This document shows positions 1 through 11,149 of a stretch of 64,000 nt of DNA, one piece after another. Source of the stretch: Lunularia cruciata (lineage: Eukaryota > Streptophyta > Marchantiopsida > Lunulariales > Lunulariaceae); contig OX419758.1 in assembly GCA_948567375.1 (NCBI GenBank), positions 5,399,001-5,463,000 on the forward strand, in the 5' to 3' direction. Below the pieces are notes generated by a model. The model had not been told where the DNA came from, ran no database searches, and saw nothing but the letters and a program-made list of their open reading frames with translations. The translations under genes were made by a program, and so were the position numbers. Numbering within the stretch: the first letter of the stretch is position 1; the number at the start of each line of letters is the position of its first letter.

Positions 1-3000
1 TCTGCGCTACTGTTGTCACATGTCAAATATCTTCACGTGTCTATCAATAACATGTACCCAGTAGGCGATGGGCTCTCCACCAACCTTAGATATAGTAGTT
101 ATTGGAGTTATATTTGATTTCATAACATTCAAGTATATTATTCTAGTGATGGGACGTCATAATTATTAAACTCTATTTCTATGAGATTAAATTTAATTTA
201 AATTTAATATTAATATTATGAATTTATTTTTTATAAACATATTAAATTTGATAAATATAGTGGAATTTGCTTCATAATATCTACATTCCACATGAATATT
301 CCATTGTAAAATTTCAGTATTTATTAACTTTAGAGCTCATGTTGTTAGCTTTTTGTTTACGATCTCTTTACTTACTATCTAGACCCTTGTTAAGAAAAGT
401 ATAAAAAAATTATGAATATTATTTGTAGGCAACAGCTAGGTTGACACCATTGCTAAGTTGATTCTGATGGGTTACCTCAGTCCCGCAATTACCATTACTT
501 TACTTTAACAATTACAATCCTATGTTTTGGTCACCTAAACCTCTTTCTATAGAGAGGTCAAATCTATGTCCTTTTCACTTTCATTAGGACCATCTGTCAC
601 AAAAGAGAGAAGTGGCAAATTATCAATAACGGAATTAGGTACATTGCCTTGTATATTCAGCTCAGCATCCTCTCCTCTTGTGCAATTATATGTGCCTTCG
701 ACTCCTGAACTTGGTTCATTGTTGCCACCATTTATGAAGCACATCCTCTGCCGCTGCCATGCACTGTTTATCACTTCAAAAGTTGGGAAATGAAATTTAA
801 TTATCCACCATAACATCTCTAGCTTTAGATCAAAATTTGGGCACTGACAAAGAGGGACCAAGAAGCAAGTAGGTGAATCCTCATGGATAATGCAAATGCT
901 CTAGAGGGAGAAACTGGAGAATAAAGAAAGAATAATTTCCAGGAGATGAGAAGCTCATCTCTTTTAAGCTATGGATACTCTTGAAGTCTTGCATGGTTAT
1001 GTTCTACAACTCTTAGGAACAAAACTCATTTCCATAATGTAGTTCTTTTTGTATGATTAGGAGAACCAAGAATGAGCCATGGCACCCACGACATGAACTC
1101 TCTATGGAACTTATCCCAAGTAGACCATCCATTAGTATTAGCAATCCATAAGCACTATGTGCAATCAATTGGCAAGTGACCTTGTACATTCTATTCTAGA
1201 TTACAAAGGATTGGATTTGGCACATATTCTCTCTATTGTATTTGCACCATCATAGCATTTTACTCTTCCTTGTGTGAAACTTGAAGTAGTAGACCTCACC
1301 AATTGAATTTCCTTTCATGCCTTGTGACTTACATTTGAATTCTTTTGTTTGGCCAAGGTTATTCTAGATTTTCACCCAAGGTTATTCTAGATCTTGTACT
1401 TGCAATGTGTATCATCCAAGTCATTATAACCGTGGCCAAAAGGAAACATATGGAGACCTAAAGATACCATGGGAAGCAACACCTTTCACTCCATCAACCA
1501 TCTGCAAACATAGCAAAGCTTGAAACTTTATACAACCAAAAATGTGAACATCATTCACTAGTAATCAATTCATTGATGAGAAGAGTCTTGTATTGCAATG
1601 CTTAGACATTGCAAACAGAAAGAGAGCATCACATTTCATCTCTTCTTTACATGTACTCAACTAATTATTGGTTGATATATAATTGATCCAACTAATTGAT
1701 GCATCCAACTAACTATTCATGGCTCAACTAAACTATCTATAGCATACGGGCTCCAACTTTTCATCAAAAATCTGAGTGCTGATAGAAGGGATTGGAAAGC
1801 AAGCAAGTGAATCCCCATGAATAATGCAAATGCTCCATAGGCTCTTGTCTTGAAGTCTGAGAATAGATATGTACCAAATTGGTCTTTTGAGCATGATTAC
1901 AAGCTTGTTTCAATCAATCTCCACCTTGATTCTGGGTCAAGTGCATAAAGGTTTTGCATATCAAAGCTTTATTTGCAATTACACAAACTCAATAAACATG
2001 GAGAACTTTATGGCTTGAATTCAACTGACCAATTATGCAAGATTTTTTCACTTCCCTCTGAGTTCAAACTATAATGAACTTTAGGTTCATTTTAGATTCC
2101 CTACACTTGGGTTTCTTCTTGTGCTATTGCTTCCTATTACAACACCTATAGGATAATGATAACACAATATCAATCTACTAGTAGAAAAACAGTAAGGTAG
2201 GTTTTTCACTCAAGGATATATGTTTGAAATGACTAGAAGGGAGGAGAAATGTCACATTCTATGGTTCTTTATCATTTTCTATTGACCTCTTGGGCAAACT
2301 ACTCCTAGAAGAGTGTAGTGTCATCCTTTGTGGTGCACTACCAAAAAGGAAAAAACAAAAAATTATTCTATATTATTCTTGAAGGTGATGACTCACTCCA
2401 AAAGGATACTTCACTCCAAAGACTACCACTCTAAAGGCTATGTACTAACCTTCCCAAAATGCCCAACTCTAAAGGAGTCTTTATATTGAATTGATTGACT
2501 TGCTTTTTTATGGTTTTCTCAATCCTCCAAATTACCCTTAACCATTCAATGCATTGCCTTGCTCCTGCAAAACCCCATAGATCAAACACCTCAAATAGGT
2601 GCAAATGTCTACTTAGACTCAAGTGCATGCATTTCATCTACTAGGTTACTCACAATTACTCAACAAAATCATTCAATCAATTACTCAATATGTAAATAAA
2701 CAATGATAGAGGGTTGGAAAATCTCTTTGCTAATTCTTTGATTATCAAAAAGAAAACCTGAATCACATGGGACAAAGCCCTATATACATTTTTCCTACTT
2801 CTTACCAAAGAGTTCCAATGGCTAAGTGAAACGTTTGAAATCTCCTAAGTGCATCTGCATCATCCATCCTACCTACTTATCTCATCTTATCCTAGTGGGG
2901 TTTAATTAAGTATCCTCCACATATTATAGAATGTATCAAATCTTCCCTAATTACAAATTGCAAAATTATCCACCTTTGGACTTGTGATTCCAAAGGTCTT

Positions 3001-3500
3001 TGGCTATAAAAGGCTTCCTATCACTACAAAAAAATTCTATGCTGAAGGTCTTTGGCACCAAAGGTGTCTTCTATTACAAGTTCCTTTTAAGCTGAAGGTC
3101 ACATATACTTAGAATATTTATATTTATCAAAGTCTTTGGCTACAAGTAGCCTACAACTTGAAGGTTTTCTACTACAAAGAGCTTTGGCTATACTCTTGTG
3201 AAGAGCTACCTTTGCCTCTACATATCCTAATTAGTATATATATCTTCCTCTTGTAGGTTGCAAATTTGAGAAGTAGAGAATTGGTCAATTTGGAGAACTT
3301 CTTGTTTGTATTCTCCTTCCATCAAACCACTAGATGATCCAATTGTGTCCAAGTACACCTTCACTTCTAGAATCTAAAACCATAACTTTAGCTTGTGGAG
3401 TTTAGTGCAGTATGACCTTACTTGTACTACCTTCTTTGCAAGACCTACCAACTGATCTTTTGTCTCCTCAATCCATTGGAGTATCTTCATCTTCTCCTCT
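1..3500. other. AT-rich intergenic stretch, no recognised gene
   Basis: I see no gene here that I can name. A minus-strand open frame at 547-861 (104 codons) has protein-like composition but no motif I recognise and no visible splice context, so it is not called. A segment of about 70 bp around 840-905 recurs in diverged form around 1775-1845 (shared core aatgcaaatgctc). A 24-bp tandem duplication sits at about 1352-1400 (aaggttattctaga). The rest is low-GC sequence typical of old repeat remains. Confidence 0.5.
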
Positions 3501-3599
3501 TCTAGGCTGATGGGAATTACTTGTACTTTGGTAAGCAATTATTCTCTTGATCAACCTCCTTTTTTTTCCTCCTTCTTCTTCAATTTTTCTTATACCTTG

Positions 3600-5470
3600 T
3601 TGAGTTGAAGATTTATTGTGGTGTGATAGTCATTATATTATACCTCCATTATTACCGCACTCACATTAGGTGCAATCACTTGAATGCTAGCTACTTCTTC
3701 ATCTCAAGCTCTCACTCAACCGGTCTTCAAACTCCTGCTGCTTTTGATTTTGCTCAAGCCAAAGGACCCTCAATTCCCCTTGTAGCCTCTTGATTTTTTT
3801 CCTCTTGCTCCTTCCACTTTGCAAGAAGCAAAGTAGTCTATGTCTTCACCTTGAATTTCTCTTGCACTAGAGCATTGCATTCTTGGCTCCCATCTTATAC
3901 CAATTCCATAACTTCTCCCTTTCCTCCTTCACCTTGGCTTGCTCTACCCATATTGAGTAGGAATTCTTGTGCAGCTTTTGGACAAGGGAGGTGTGTAGTT
4001 GGTAATATCTTGGTAGGCGTCTTGGTATATTGGTAAAATCTGCTCCATCAATTCCAAGACTAGCCCCACCAAATGTATCAAAAACTTTGATACTTCTAGT
4101 ATTGAGGCTTTGCTCTCTTGAAATTTGAAGAGTAGTATATGCTCCATTGCTAGTGTTGCCTCCAATGGCTATTTGTCTTTGTCTTTGATGTCAATCCTAT
4201 TTTCTATTTGACCTTTAAGTGGCATAGGTTCTTCTTCTACTACCTACTTCTTCCTCTCCAAAGGCCTTCCTTCTACCTTCTCAATCTTTGCTTGTTCTTT
4301 GCCCTTGAGTAATTAACCTTTTTCTTTGGGTACTTGATCTTTGGCTTTTTTTGTTCTTTTTGCTTAGGCTTTTCTTCTTACTTGCCCTTTGTACCTAAAG
4401 GTCCCATTTCTTCTTATTTGTTTATTTGGTGTGGACTACACTTCTAGCCAAATGTCTTCTTCCTTATTTGATTGGGGCTGCTGAAGTTCTTTACTACTTG
4501 ATTCCTTTTTCTTTTGTGCAGATTATGCTCTTTATGCTACACATTTTCCTCTTCCTCTATTGCAGACTATCCAACAAATGTGAAAGAGTGTTCCCTTTCT
4601 TTTTCTCCTTAATTGTAAGTATCTTTAGCCTTATTTTCCAAATATACATTGATCACATGAATGTTCTTCCTAGCACTCTTCACCTTTGTTTTCCATCTTG
4701 GCAAGTGCTGCTATTTTCTTCTAGTTAAAGCTATGGGTCTTACTTGCTTCTTCTACAAACACAAATTTACTTATTTTTTCATATTCCTCATCAAACACTT
4801 TGTATTTTTGGTACATTGCCTTCCTTCCAACTATGAACTCAAAGTACTCCTTTGGATGGAAGTAACCAAGAACTTCTTCTTTCATCCTTGGTAAGGAGAT
4901 TCACTCCCAAATATATATGCAACATAAATAGGGATAGATGAATCACTTCTCCACCTTCTATCACCTTCTCCACCTCCTACCTTCTATCTCTACTTTCTAT
5001 CACCTTCCACACATGTCCTAAGTCAAAGTAGAAAACATGTACACCCAATCAAATAGCTACCCTTTGTGCATGAATTCAAAGAAGATTGCTTGGCTAGTGT
5101 GGAGGTAGGTCATTCTCTTTGACTTGAATAACTACATGACCACGTCAAAAATAACCCTTTGAGTAGAATCATGTTAACTTTGTACTCTCCACCCATTATT
5201 AGTCTTTGTTTCATTAAATAAGGCCTTTAAAACCTTCTCCAAGTTCTTGTCTAGTTGATGCCATTGGGTTTCTAGGATAATCATTCTTGGTGGGGAATTT
5301 TTTTATGGCAAGGACCTCTCTCCATTGCTCCTCGGTCCAAGAAAACAACACTTTTTTCTAAGGTTGCTACTATTGTGATCCTTATCTCTCTAATTTCTTA
5401 GATTGTCCATGGGTGGTTCAATTCATAGTTCTATCGCAAGAAGCACAATTTCTTGCTACAAATCACATTT
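3600..5470 (-). pseudogene. Decayed relative of the element-encoded coiled-coil protein
   Basis: On the minus strand this stretch reads, across several frames and stops, as a protein matching the one encoded at 17649-20174 in motif order. WTEEQWREVL (about 5310-5339) parallels WTESDWRLVL. SQAIFFEFMHKG parallels HQAVFFHKLFAG. HIYLGVNLL (about 4889-4920) parallels HFYLGLNLL. GYFHPKEYFEF...DEEYEK parallels SHFHPDLRRE...DEYYAK. A Lys/Glu-rich tail with coiled-coil character follows towards 3600. The function of the family is unknown; its shape resembles the proteins annotated as putative plant transposon proteins, which is inference. I could not find TGTG/CACA ends like those of the 16867-20587 family, so this may be a different, related element. 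Frame changes and stops make it a pseudogene. Confidence 0.6.
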
Positions 5471-5607
5471 TCTATACAATGCAATGCCCATTTTCTTACA
5501 ACTTATGGTCTAAGAATTATCTTAGGCACTCTCTTAGGGTACCTTGATCCTCTTACCATGTTGCTTCTCTCTTTGGACAAATGCAAAGAGAAATTTCCAC
5601 CACAAAG

Positions 5608-5932
5608 GCCTATGAAAACTCAATGCCAAAGGTGAGAGAAACTCTTGATTTCTCTATGCTCATAACTAACTTTGATATACAAAATGTGAAGAATTTCTAA
5701 CAAGGCCCTGATTTTTTTAGCCCTAGCATATTTGTTACCCACCTTCATCAATTGAGTTGTGGTTGACCAAAAGGCTTATAAAAATTCAATGCCAAAGTTG
5801 AGAGAACTCTTGATTGCTCTAGGCTCATATCCAACTTTGATCTAAAAAATGTGATGAATCTCTAACAAGCCCTAATTTTATAGCCTTAGCTTATTTGTTA
5901 CCCACCTCCATTAATTGAAGTGATCTTTCAAC
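5608..5932. repeat. Two-copy tandem duplication, unit about 165 bp
   Basis: The segment beginning aaaactcaatgccaaagg at about 5613 recurs as aaaattcaatgccaaagt at about 5779. The two copies stay alignable through tttgttacccacct at about 5728 and 5890. They differ at many positions, so the duplication is old. No coding role is visible. Confidence 0.75.
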
Positions 5933-6979
5933 ATGCCAAAAACATGCCACATAGCTAGCAAGGAGTAATAATGCAGATGATATTCTCTAAGCGCAGACCC
6001 TCATTCTAACATTCTATCAAAGCACCTTTCATTTGTCCCATACTCCCTTATCTATGTTGGTGTCACAAACATGTCACCATTTCTAGAGATCAAGTTGCCT
6101 TGGTAGTTGTAGACTTAAATGTAGTGGTGGTTAGAAGATTTGATTTAAAATGAGGAGTGCAACATCGGATGAAGTTATCATGGAAGCGGATGACTTAAAT
6201 TCAAGTGGAGGTTGATATTTTTCAATTAAAATTAGGACTGAATCATCTTGTAATTTTCAAGTGGATATGAAGGAACATAAAGACCATTAACACATATTCT
6301 CTTTATCATCAAATTGATGGGGTCTTCCTATCATTATTTTTCTCTACACGGTTGCCTTTTTCTCTTTATCATCAAATTGGCCATTCTTATTTACCAAAGC
6401 TTGTAATGCCTTAGTCTATGACAAATTTGGCCTCTCAACTGCTTTTTGTTGATGCATGTATGCGGTAAAATCTCACCCCAACTCTCCTTGGGATGATTAC
6501 CTTGCACATTGATCACTCCATGGACAAAACTAGTAGCTATACTCCTATAGAAAATTTCATGTTGATTTCACCAAAGTTTTTATGGAGTTTATTTCCAACT
6601 ACCAAAAGACCAAAATCCTTGCAAAATAGACCCAGGTCTATTTGGATATAAGTGCTAATTTGGTGTGACAACCTCTCAACACTCTTTTTTCCAAATAAAA
6701 AGATTTAGAAATCATTGGAATACCCATAGTTCATAGAATTATTATACTTGAAGATATATTCAAAGAATTTAGAGACTGTAGAATTCATCATGACTATATG
6801 AAAATTATTGTGAATTTACACAAATTTTAACAATCTTAAATCTACTTCCTAACTATCATAATTGCCAAATGAGTTCTTCTTCTTGAAAAACCTGAAATCT
6901 TGGTCACTCAATCAATTCAATACATTCAAGAAAATTGAATCTCAAAACCTTCTCTCAATCTCCAATCTTGTTTCACTCT

Positions 6980-7460
6980 CATGCACTTTGTCTCAATTTA
7001 AAATCAACTTATTAAGATTCCCCAATCACTATAATCAGAATTCCCTAATGTCCTCAATCCTTTATCTCCAATATCCCTAATCCCAAAAGCCTAATGCTTA
7101 TAATCACAACTTCATCCACTCCTTAAAATTTGATATACTTCAAAAATTGTAATGTAGAATAAATTTGTCAATAGCTACACTACTTGAAAACACCCACCTT
7201 CTTGAGCTATGCTCCATCAAAAACATGCACTTTGTCTCAATCTAAAATCCAATTATTGAGAATCCGCAATCACCATGATCAGAATTCCCTAATGTCCTTA
7301 ATCTATTATCTCCATCATCCTTAATCCCAAAAGCCTGATCACCATAATAAAAACTTCATCCACTCCTTAAAATCTCATAATTCTTCAACAATTGTAGAGT
7401 AGAATAAATTCCTAAATAGTTGCACCACTTGATAACACCCACCTATTGAGCCATGCTCCT
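6980..7460. repeat. Two-copy tandem duplication, unit 244 bp
   Basis: The word catgcactttgtctcaa occurs at 6980 and again at 7224. The sequences downstream align to each other through cagaattccctaatgtcc, cttcatccactccttaaaat and the shared end gctatgctcc/gccatgctcc. The offset is 244 bp throughout, showing a direct tandem duplication that has since diverged. No gene is visible in either copy. Confidence 0.8.
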
Positions 7461-7598
7461 AAAGAAAAATAAAGAACCATCAACAACTCCCCATTGTATA
7501 AGATGTGTCACTAGAATTAAAGACCATAAAATCCAACACAAGTGAACATGCCGCACCACTTCAAAATCAAGAACCACCAATCCTTCACAATTAACAAC

Positions 7599-7688
7599 AT
7601 AGATGCCCAATGACATGCTAGACGGCACATAGATGCCAAATAACATACAAGTGGACACGTACATGCCAAGTGACATGCAAGTAGGTAC
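7599..7688. repeat. Minisatellite of about 30 bp units, interrupted by an LTR
   Basis: Three degenerate units of about 29-31 bp (atagatgcc-aatgacatgc-agt-gcac) run up to 7688. A partial fourth unit (atagatgccaagtgacaag) continues right after the LTR at 8382-8400. The array was therefore present before the LTR inserted and was split by it. Confidence 0.75.
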
Positions 7689-8377
7689 TGTGAGCCAGCC
7701 TATCTCTCACTCAGGATGAACCTCTGATGGCTATTATGGTAGTGCACCATGGACTAAGAAGGCAAAGAATCCCACTCCATCATACTCATCCAAGGCTAAG
7801 ACTCCAAGACTCAAGACATTGCTCACTAGAGAACTCGATGAGAGAGATAGTTGCAAATGAAAAGATGATGAGTACCTCCTCACTCCTTGTTTATATACTT
7901 ATGAAATAGTTATGCACCAAAAATTACTAATTATTGGAGTAACTCAAGTTACTAGGCTAAAAGTCAAGTAAAGTCAAAAAGTAGAAAGGAATATCCATTC
8001 ACATGGGCATATTTCACTAAGCATGTGATCTTATCTTGACCCAACCACTAAGTCAAGGATTCCTTCACATTGGCTATCCTTGGACTATATAAGAATCCAA
8101 AACAAAAAGGCTTACGGCCCATGAGTTCTCAACTCTTTCTTCAAAACCAAACACCTAGGAATAATACTAAGTCAACACACTAGAATCCAAAATAGTGGTG
8201 CTCATCTTTTCTACTTCCTCTAAAGTAAGGTCCCCTTTATCTTAGCTATGACTAACTTTAGCTAATCATGACTAATGTAGAACCGTCCTTTATCTCTATA
8301 TAAATAATATCTCTCAAGTACTAGTAATACCAAACTAAATATCACAATACTACATACATGCACAAATAGGTGTTACA
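7689..8377 (-). mobile_element. Solo LTR, TGTGAGCC family, copy 1
   Basis: A 689-bp unit running from TGTGAGCC to GTGTTACA (plus-strand reading) is nearly the same as 33737-34428 and more distantly like 58903-59530. It has TG...CA ends and is flanked by GTAC on both sides (7685-7688 and 8378-8381), which I read as a 4-bp target duplication. No internal region or second LTR is adjacent, so it is a solo LTR. Orientation is inferred from the third copy, which lies next to a minus-strand Ty3/gypsy integrase. It splits a minisatellite. Confidence 0.8.
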
Positions 8378-8519
8378 GTACATAGATGCCAAGTGACAAG
8401 GATGGTTAACCAATAGTATAGGAAGTCTGCAAAAAATCAATCAAATATGAGAAATTCATAGTCCAGAAATAGTGAAATGTAATGGTTATAAATTCTTTTC
8501 TAGACCAACATTTGGCATG

Positions 8520-9215
8520 ATCTTTGTGTTTATACCAAGCTCTTGACAAGTTGCTTCCAACAATAGGAACCACATCCCATTTGGACTAATATCCACAAAT
8601 AAATCAGCCCCAATGTGAACTGCATGAATTCCACTCTAAGAATTGCGTACGAGAATCAAATTTGAGAAGCACAAAAAATCAAATCTGAAATCTGACAACC
8701 TCAATTTGTTATCATTTCGATATCCATAAGGAGTTCTTGAGAAGGCAATTGAAACAAAAATGAAGCATGATCTTTTTGGACATTATCCCTAGAGAAATTG
8801 GACCCGACATGAACTACAAGAATTACACTTCAGAAAATTTGAGTATGATAATCAAAATGGGAATCAAATCCTAGAAACAAAGAAACTATGATATGAGATA
8901 CAATGATCTTGGAGTCCATAGAAAGCTCTTTGAGAATGTGCTTCTAACAAGATGAATCATGCACTATTTGAACAAGTTTCCATGGAGAAATGAATGAACC
9001 ATGGGAATTCAACTACAAGAATTAGGCAACAAGAACAACAAGAACTAGGGTATAGGGAAATAGGAAAAATAAAATGGTTGTGAATTTTCATCAAGCCCTT
9101 TATTTTGTTTTATCTTGGTGTCTACAAAAAGCTCTTGAGAAGGGGCTTCCAGTGAGATGAAGCATGCACTATTTGGACCAATATTCATGGAGAAAGTAGC
9201 CCTAATGCAAACTAC
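8520..9215. repeat. Degenerate tandem array, four units of about 200 bp
   Basis: The phrase agctcttgagaagg and its variants occur at about 8539, 8732, 8934 and 9130, giving spacings of 193, 202 and 196 bp. Each is followed in order by matching words (aagatgaa-catgca--atttgga, ccatggagaaat, aactacaagaatt). The units are strongly diverged from one another. It is satellite-like in period, but with only four visible units it may be a local amplification. Confidence 0.7.
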
Positions 9216-9224
9216 CCCTACCTT

Positions 9225-9405
9225 AGCTAGTAGATCAAATAACAAATGATAGAAGTAGATTATCCCATATATAAGCCTATAGTAGATCCACCCATAAATA
9301 AACTTGTACTTCATCCCGTAGATCAACCTATAATAGATTTTCATGTAGATAAGCCCATAGATTGGCCTATAGAAGATCAATCTATAGATAAGCCCTAGAT
9401 CAGCC
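9225..9405. repeat. Short degenerate tandem repeat (agatcaacccatagataagcc-like)
   Basis: Variants of ctatagtagatcaacccata recur about every 20-36 bp. The minus-strand translation therefore shows repeated YRLIYG-type peptides (YRPIYG, YRLIYG twice), which is a by-product of the repeat rather than a protein signature. Confidence 0.65.
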
Positions 9406-10438
9406 CATGTGAGTTAATCTTAACATAACATGCATTGTAGAACTTCAAAGACATTATATTGAAACAAATTGAATTTTTTTTGTTTACGAGGCAGTCCATT
9501 TCATCATAGTGTGAGGTAACCAAGTGCCCAAGATGTAAGACTTAGCCCAATCTTTAATAAATGCTTTTTGTGAGCAATCCATATATTATTAATGTACAAA
9601 ATTATTTGACCAAACTTTAGTTGCATACCATACCAACTTTCTACAAAAACATTTTTTTAAGACCTAAAACTAATTCATTTCAATCTTCAATGAATTATGT
9701 CCATTTTCCTTGCACATAACAATTATAGTTCCATTGTCATTTTCATTGTCAATGACAATGACCTATGGAACCAACTAGGATGAAAGAATATTCTTTATGT
9801 TTTCTCAATCCCACATGTAATTTTCTTTGGTTTCTCATCTCATGAGAAAAAATTTAAGCAAAACTGTTATGTTGGTTAGTAAAATATGGAGAAGAGGTAT
9901 TCCAAATGTGTTTATCTCATAAGTTAACCTATAAGAAGAACATCTAGAAACTATTTGGCCAAATCAATTTCTGGGAGTAGTGCAAAAAAAGAATAGTCAT
10001 GTGTCCATGCATGTCATACCTATGATTATGAAAAATGCCATACCCTTGGGGATATCAAGTAAGGCTTCAATTTGCATTCTCCCTACCAATTGAATATTTT
10101 GTTCCATTGTCTTTGCATTATATATGCCTTTGGCCATCAAGCAAATATTGGGCCCTTATTGACAAGAAGTTATCAACACTACCTATGAGGAGGCTATTAT
10201 GCTTGACATCTCCTTAATTGTTGCAAGGCTTGCTTTTGATAAACATAAATTAGGGGTTACACTACAACATCTTCAATGGCCTCATGGTTGTGCAAGCTGT
10301 TCTTGACTCAAATAGCCCACTATTGGCCACTTATTTCTCATTGAACAACAACAGCCCATGGATAGTTAAGGGTTGTATGCTTAATTGCCACTTTCTATTG
10401 TTTTTTGTGAGGTACACATTGTTGTTCTTGTAATCTCC
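9406..10438. other. No recognised feature
   Basis: Low-GC sequence between the short tandem repeat and the first chromovirus LTR fragment. I see no long frame with recognisable motifs on either strand. Confidence 0.5.
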
Positions 10439-10547
10439 TATAAAAGACCAAGGAGAGAATATGAGAATGAATGATCATATTGGGATACTTGAATGAAGGA
10501 AAAATCCAAATCCTAATGTGAGCTTTGGCTTTCTTATTTATAGAGAG
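10439..10547 (-). repeat. Chromovirus LTR fragment (outer part of element 3's 3' LTR)
   Basis: It starts with tataaaagaccaaggag (the family's LTR terminus tgtaaaag with one change). It follows the other LTR copies through the TATA region (tatttata, 10535-10542) and stops at tatagagag. The missing remainder of exactly this LTR resumes at 23298 (aagag-tatacaaggctc). The split point is flanked by gagag (10543-10547) and aagag (23298-23302), the 5-bp target duplication of the composite element inserted here. Confidence 0.85.
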
Positions 10548-10650
10548 TGTAAAAGACCAAATCCGAGGAGAGAAATAGGAGAATGGAAACTCACATTGGG
10601 ACACTTGAATGCGGGAAAACTCTAAATGCCTAGCATGAGTTTGGCTTTGG

Positions 10651-10658
10651 TATTTATA
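10651..10658 (-). promoter_or_regulatory. TATA box of the chromovirus LTR
   Basis: Minus strand reads TATAAATA within cctataaatacc. The same octamer is conserved at 21392-21399, 29824-29831 and, in the plus-strand copy, 60893-60900. It lies downstream, in element orientation, of the GAAGCTTC arrays, as expected for a U3 promoter. Confidence 0.7.
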
Positions 10659-10786
10659 GGTAGCATACAAGGCCTTTGAGAAACTTCTCAAGAAGCTTCC
10701 TCAAACCATTTTCTTAGAGTGCAAGCCAAGTTAACTAGGAAGCTTCTCAAGAAGCCACCTACTTGGCGTGCAAGCTAAGATAGCTG

Positions 10787-10804
10787 GAAGCTTCTAGAAA
10801 CTTC
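10787..10804. promoter_or_regulatory. Four-unit heat shock element-like array in LTR
   Basis: The sequence GAAgcTTCtaGAAacTTC is four perfectly alternating GAA/TTC blocks spaced by 2 bp, matching the plant HSF site nGAAnnTTCnnGAAn. A further TTC-ta-GAA follows at 10806-10813. It lies about 130 bp upstream of the LTR TATA box in element orientation. That the LTR responds to heat is inference. Confidence 0.6.
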
Positions 10805-11149
10805 CTTCTAGAAGCTACTTACTTGAGGTGCAAGCTAAGCTTCTTGGGAAGCTTCCCAAGAAGCTTCTTAGGTACTTTTGGAATATTCTAGGCTAATTTG
10901 TCTTATGTGCTACTTTGTAAGCTTCCTTCTAGAAGCTACCTACTTAAGGCGTAAGTTAACTAGTTGGGAAGCTTCCCAAGAAGCTTCTTAGATGCTTCTA
11001 GAATATTCTTGGCTATTTTGTCTTATTCTCTACTTTGTAAGCCTGACTAACTTCGTCGCTAAACTCCATATTGTTACATATTCCTCCGCCGCTAGTTGGT
11101 GACGTCCTCGTCGCAAGTGAAGCTTTGAATTCCTTGATGGCCATTTGTG

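Larger units (their letters stand above)
10548..11078 (-). repeat. 3' LTR of the composite Ty3/gypsy chromovirus
   Basis: A 531-bp LTR. In the element's own (minus) orientation it runs TGTAACAATATGGAG...TGGTCTTTTACA, with the 5-bp inverted ends TGTAA/TTACA. It directly follows a purine-rich tract (minus strand gcggcggaggaata). It carries arrays of GAAGCTTC-type palindromes and a TATAAATA box. It is longer than its sister LTRs (422, 355 and 458 bp), mainly because of differing numbers of the GAAGCTTC-rich segments. Confidence 0.9.

Noticed and set aside
10700-10990. GAAGCTTC repeats as a CRISPR-like or hairpin RNA locus
   Set aside because: They are short palindromes of varying spacing inside LTRs of a plant retroelement, without regular unique spacers; a promoter-element reading fits better.
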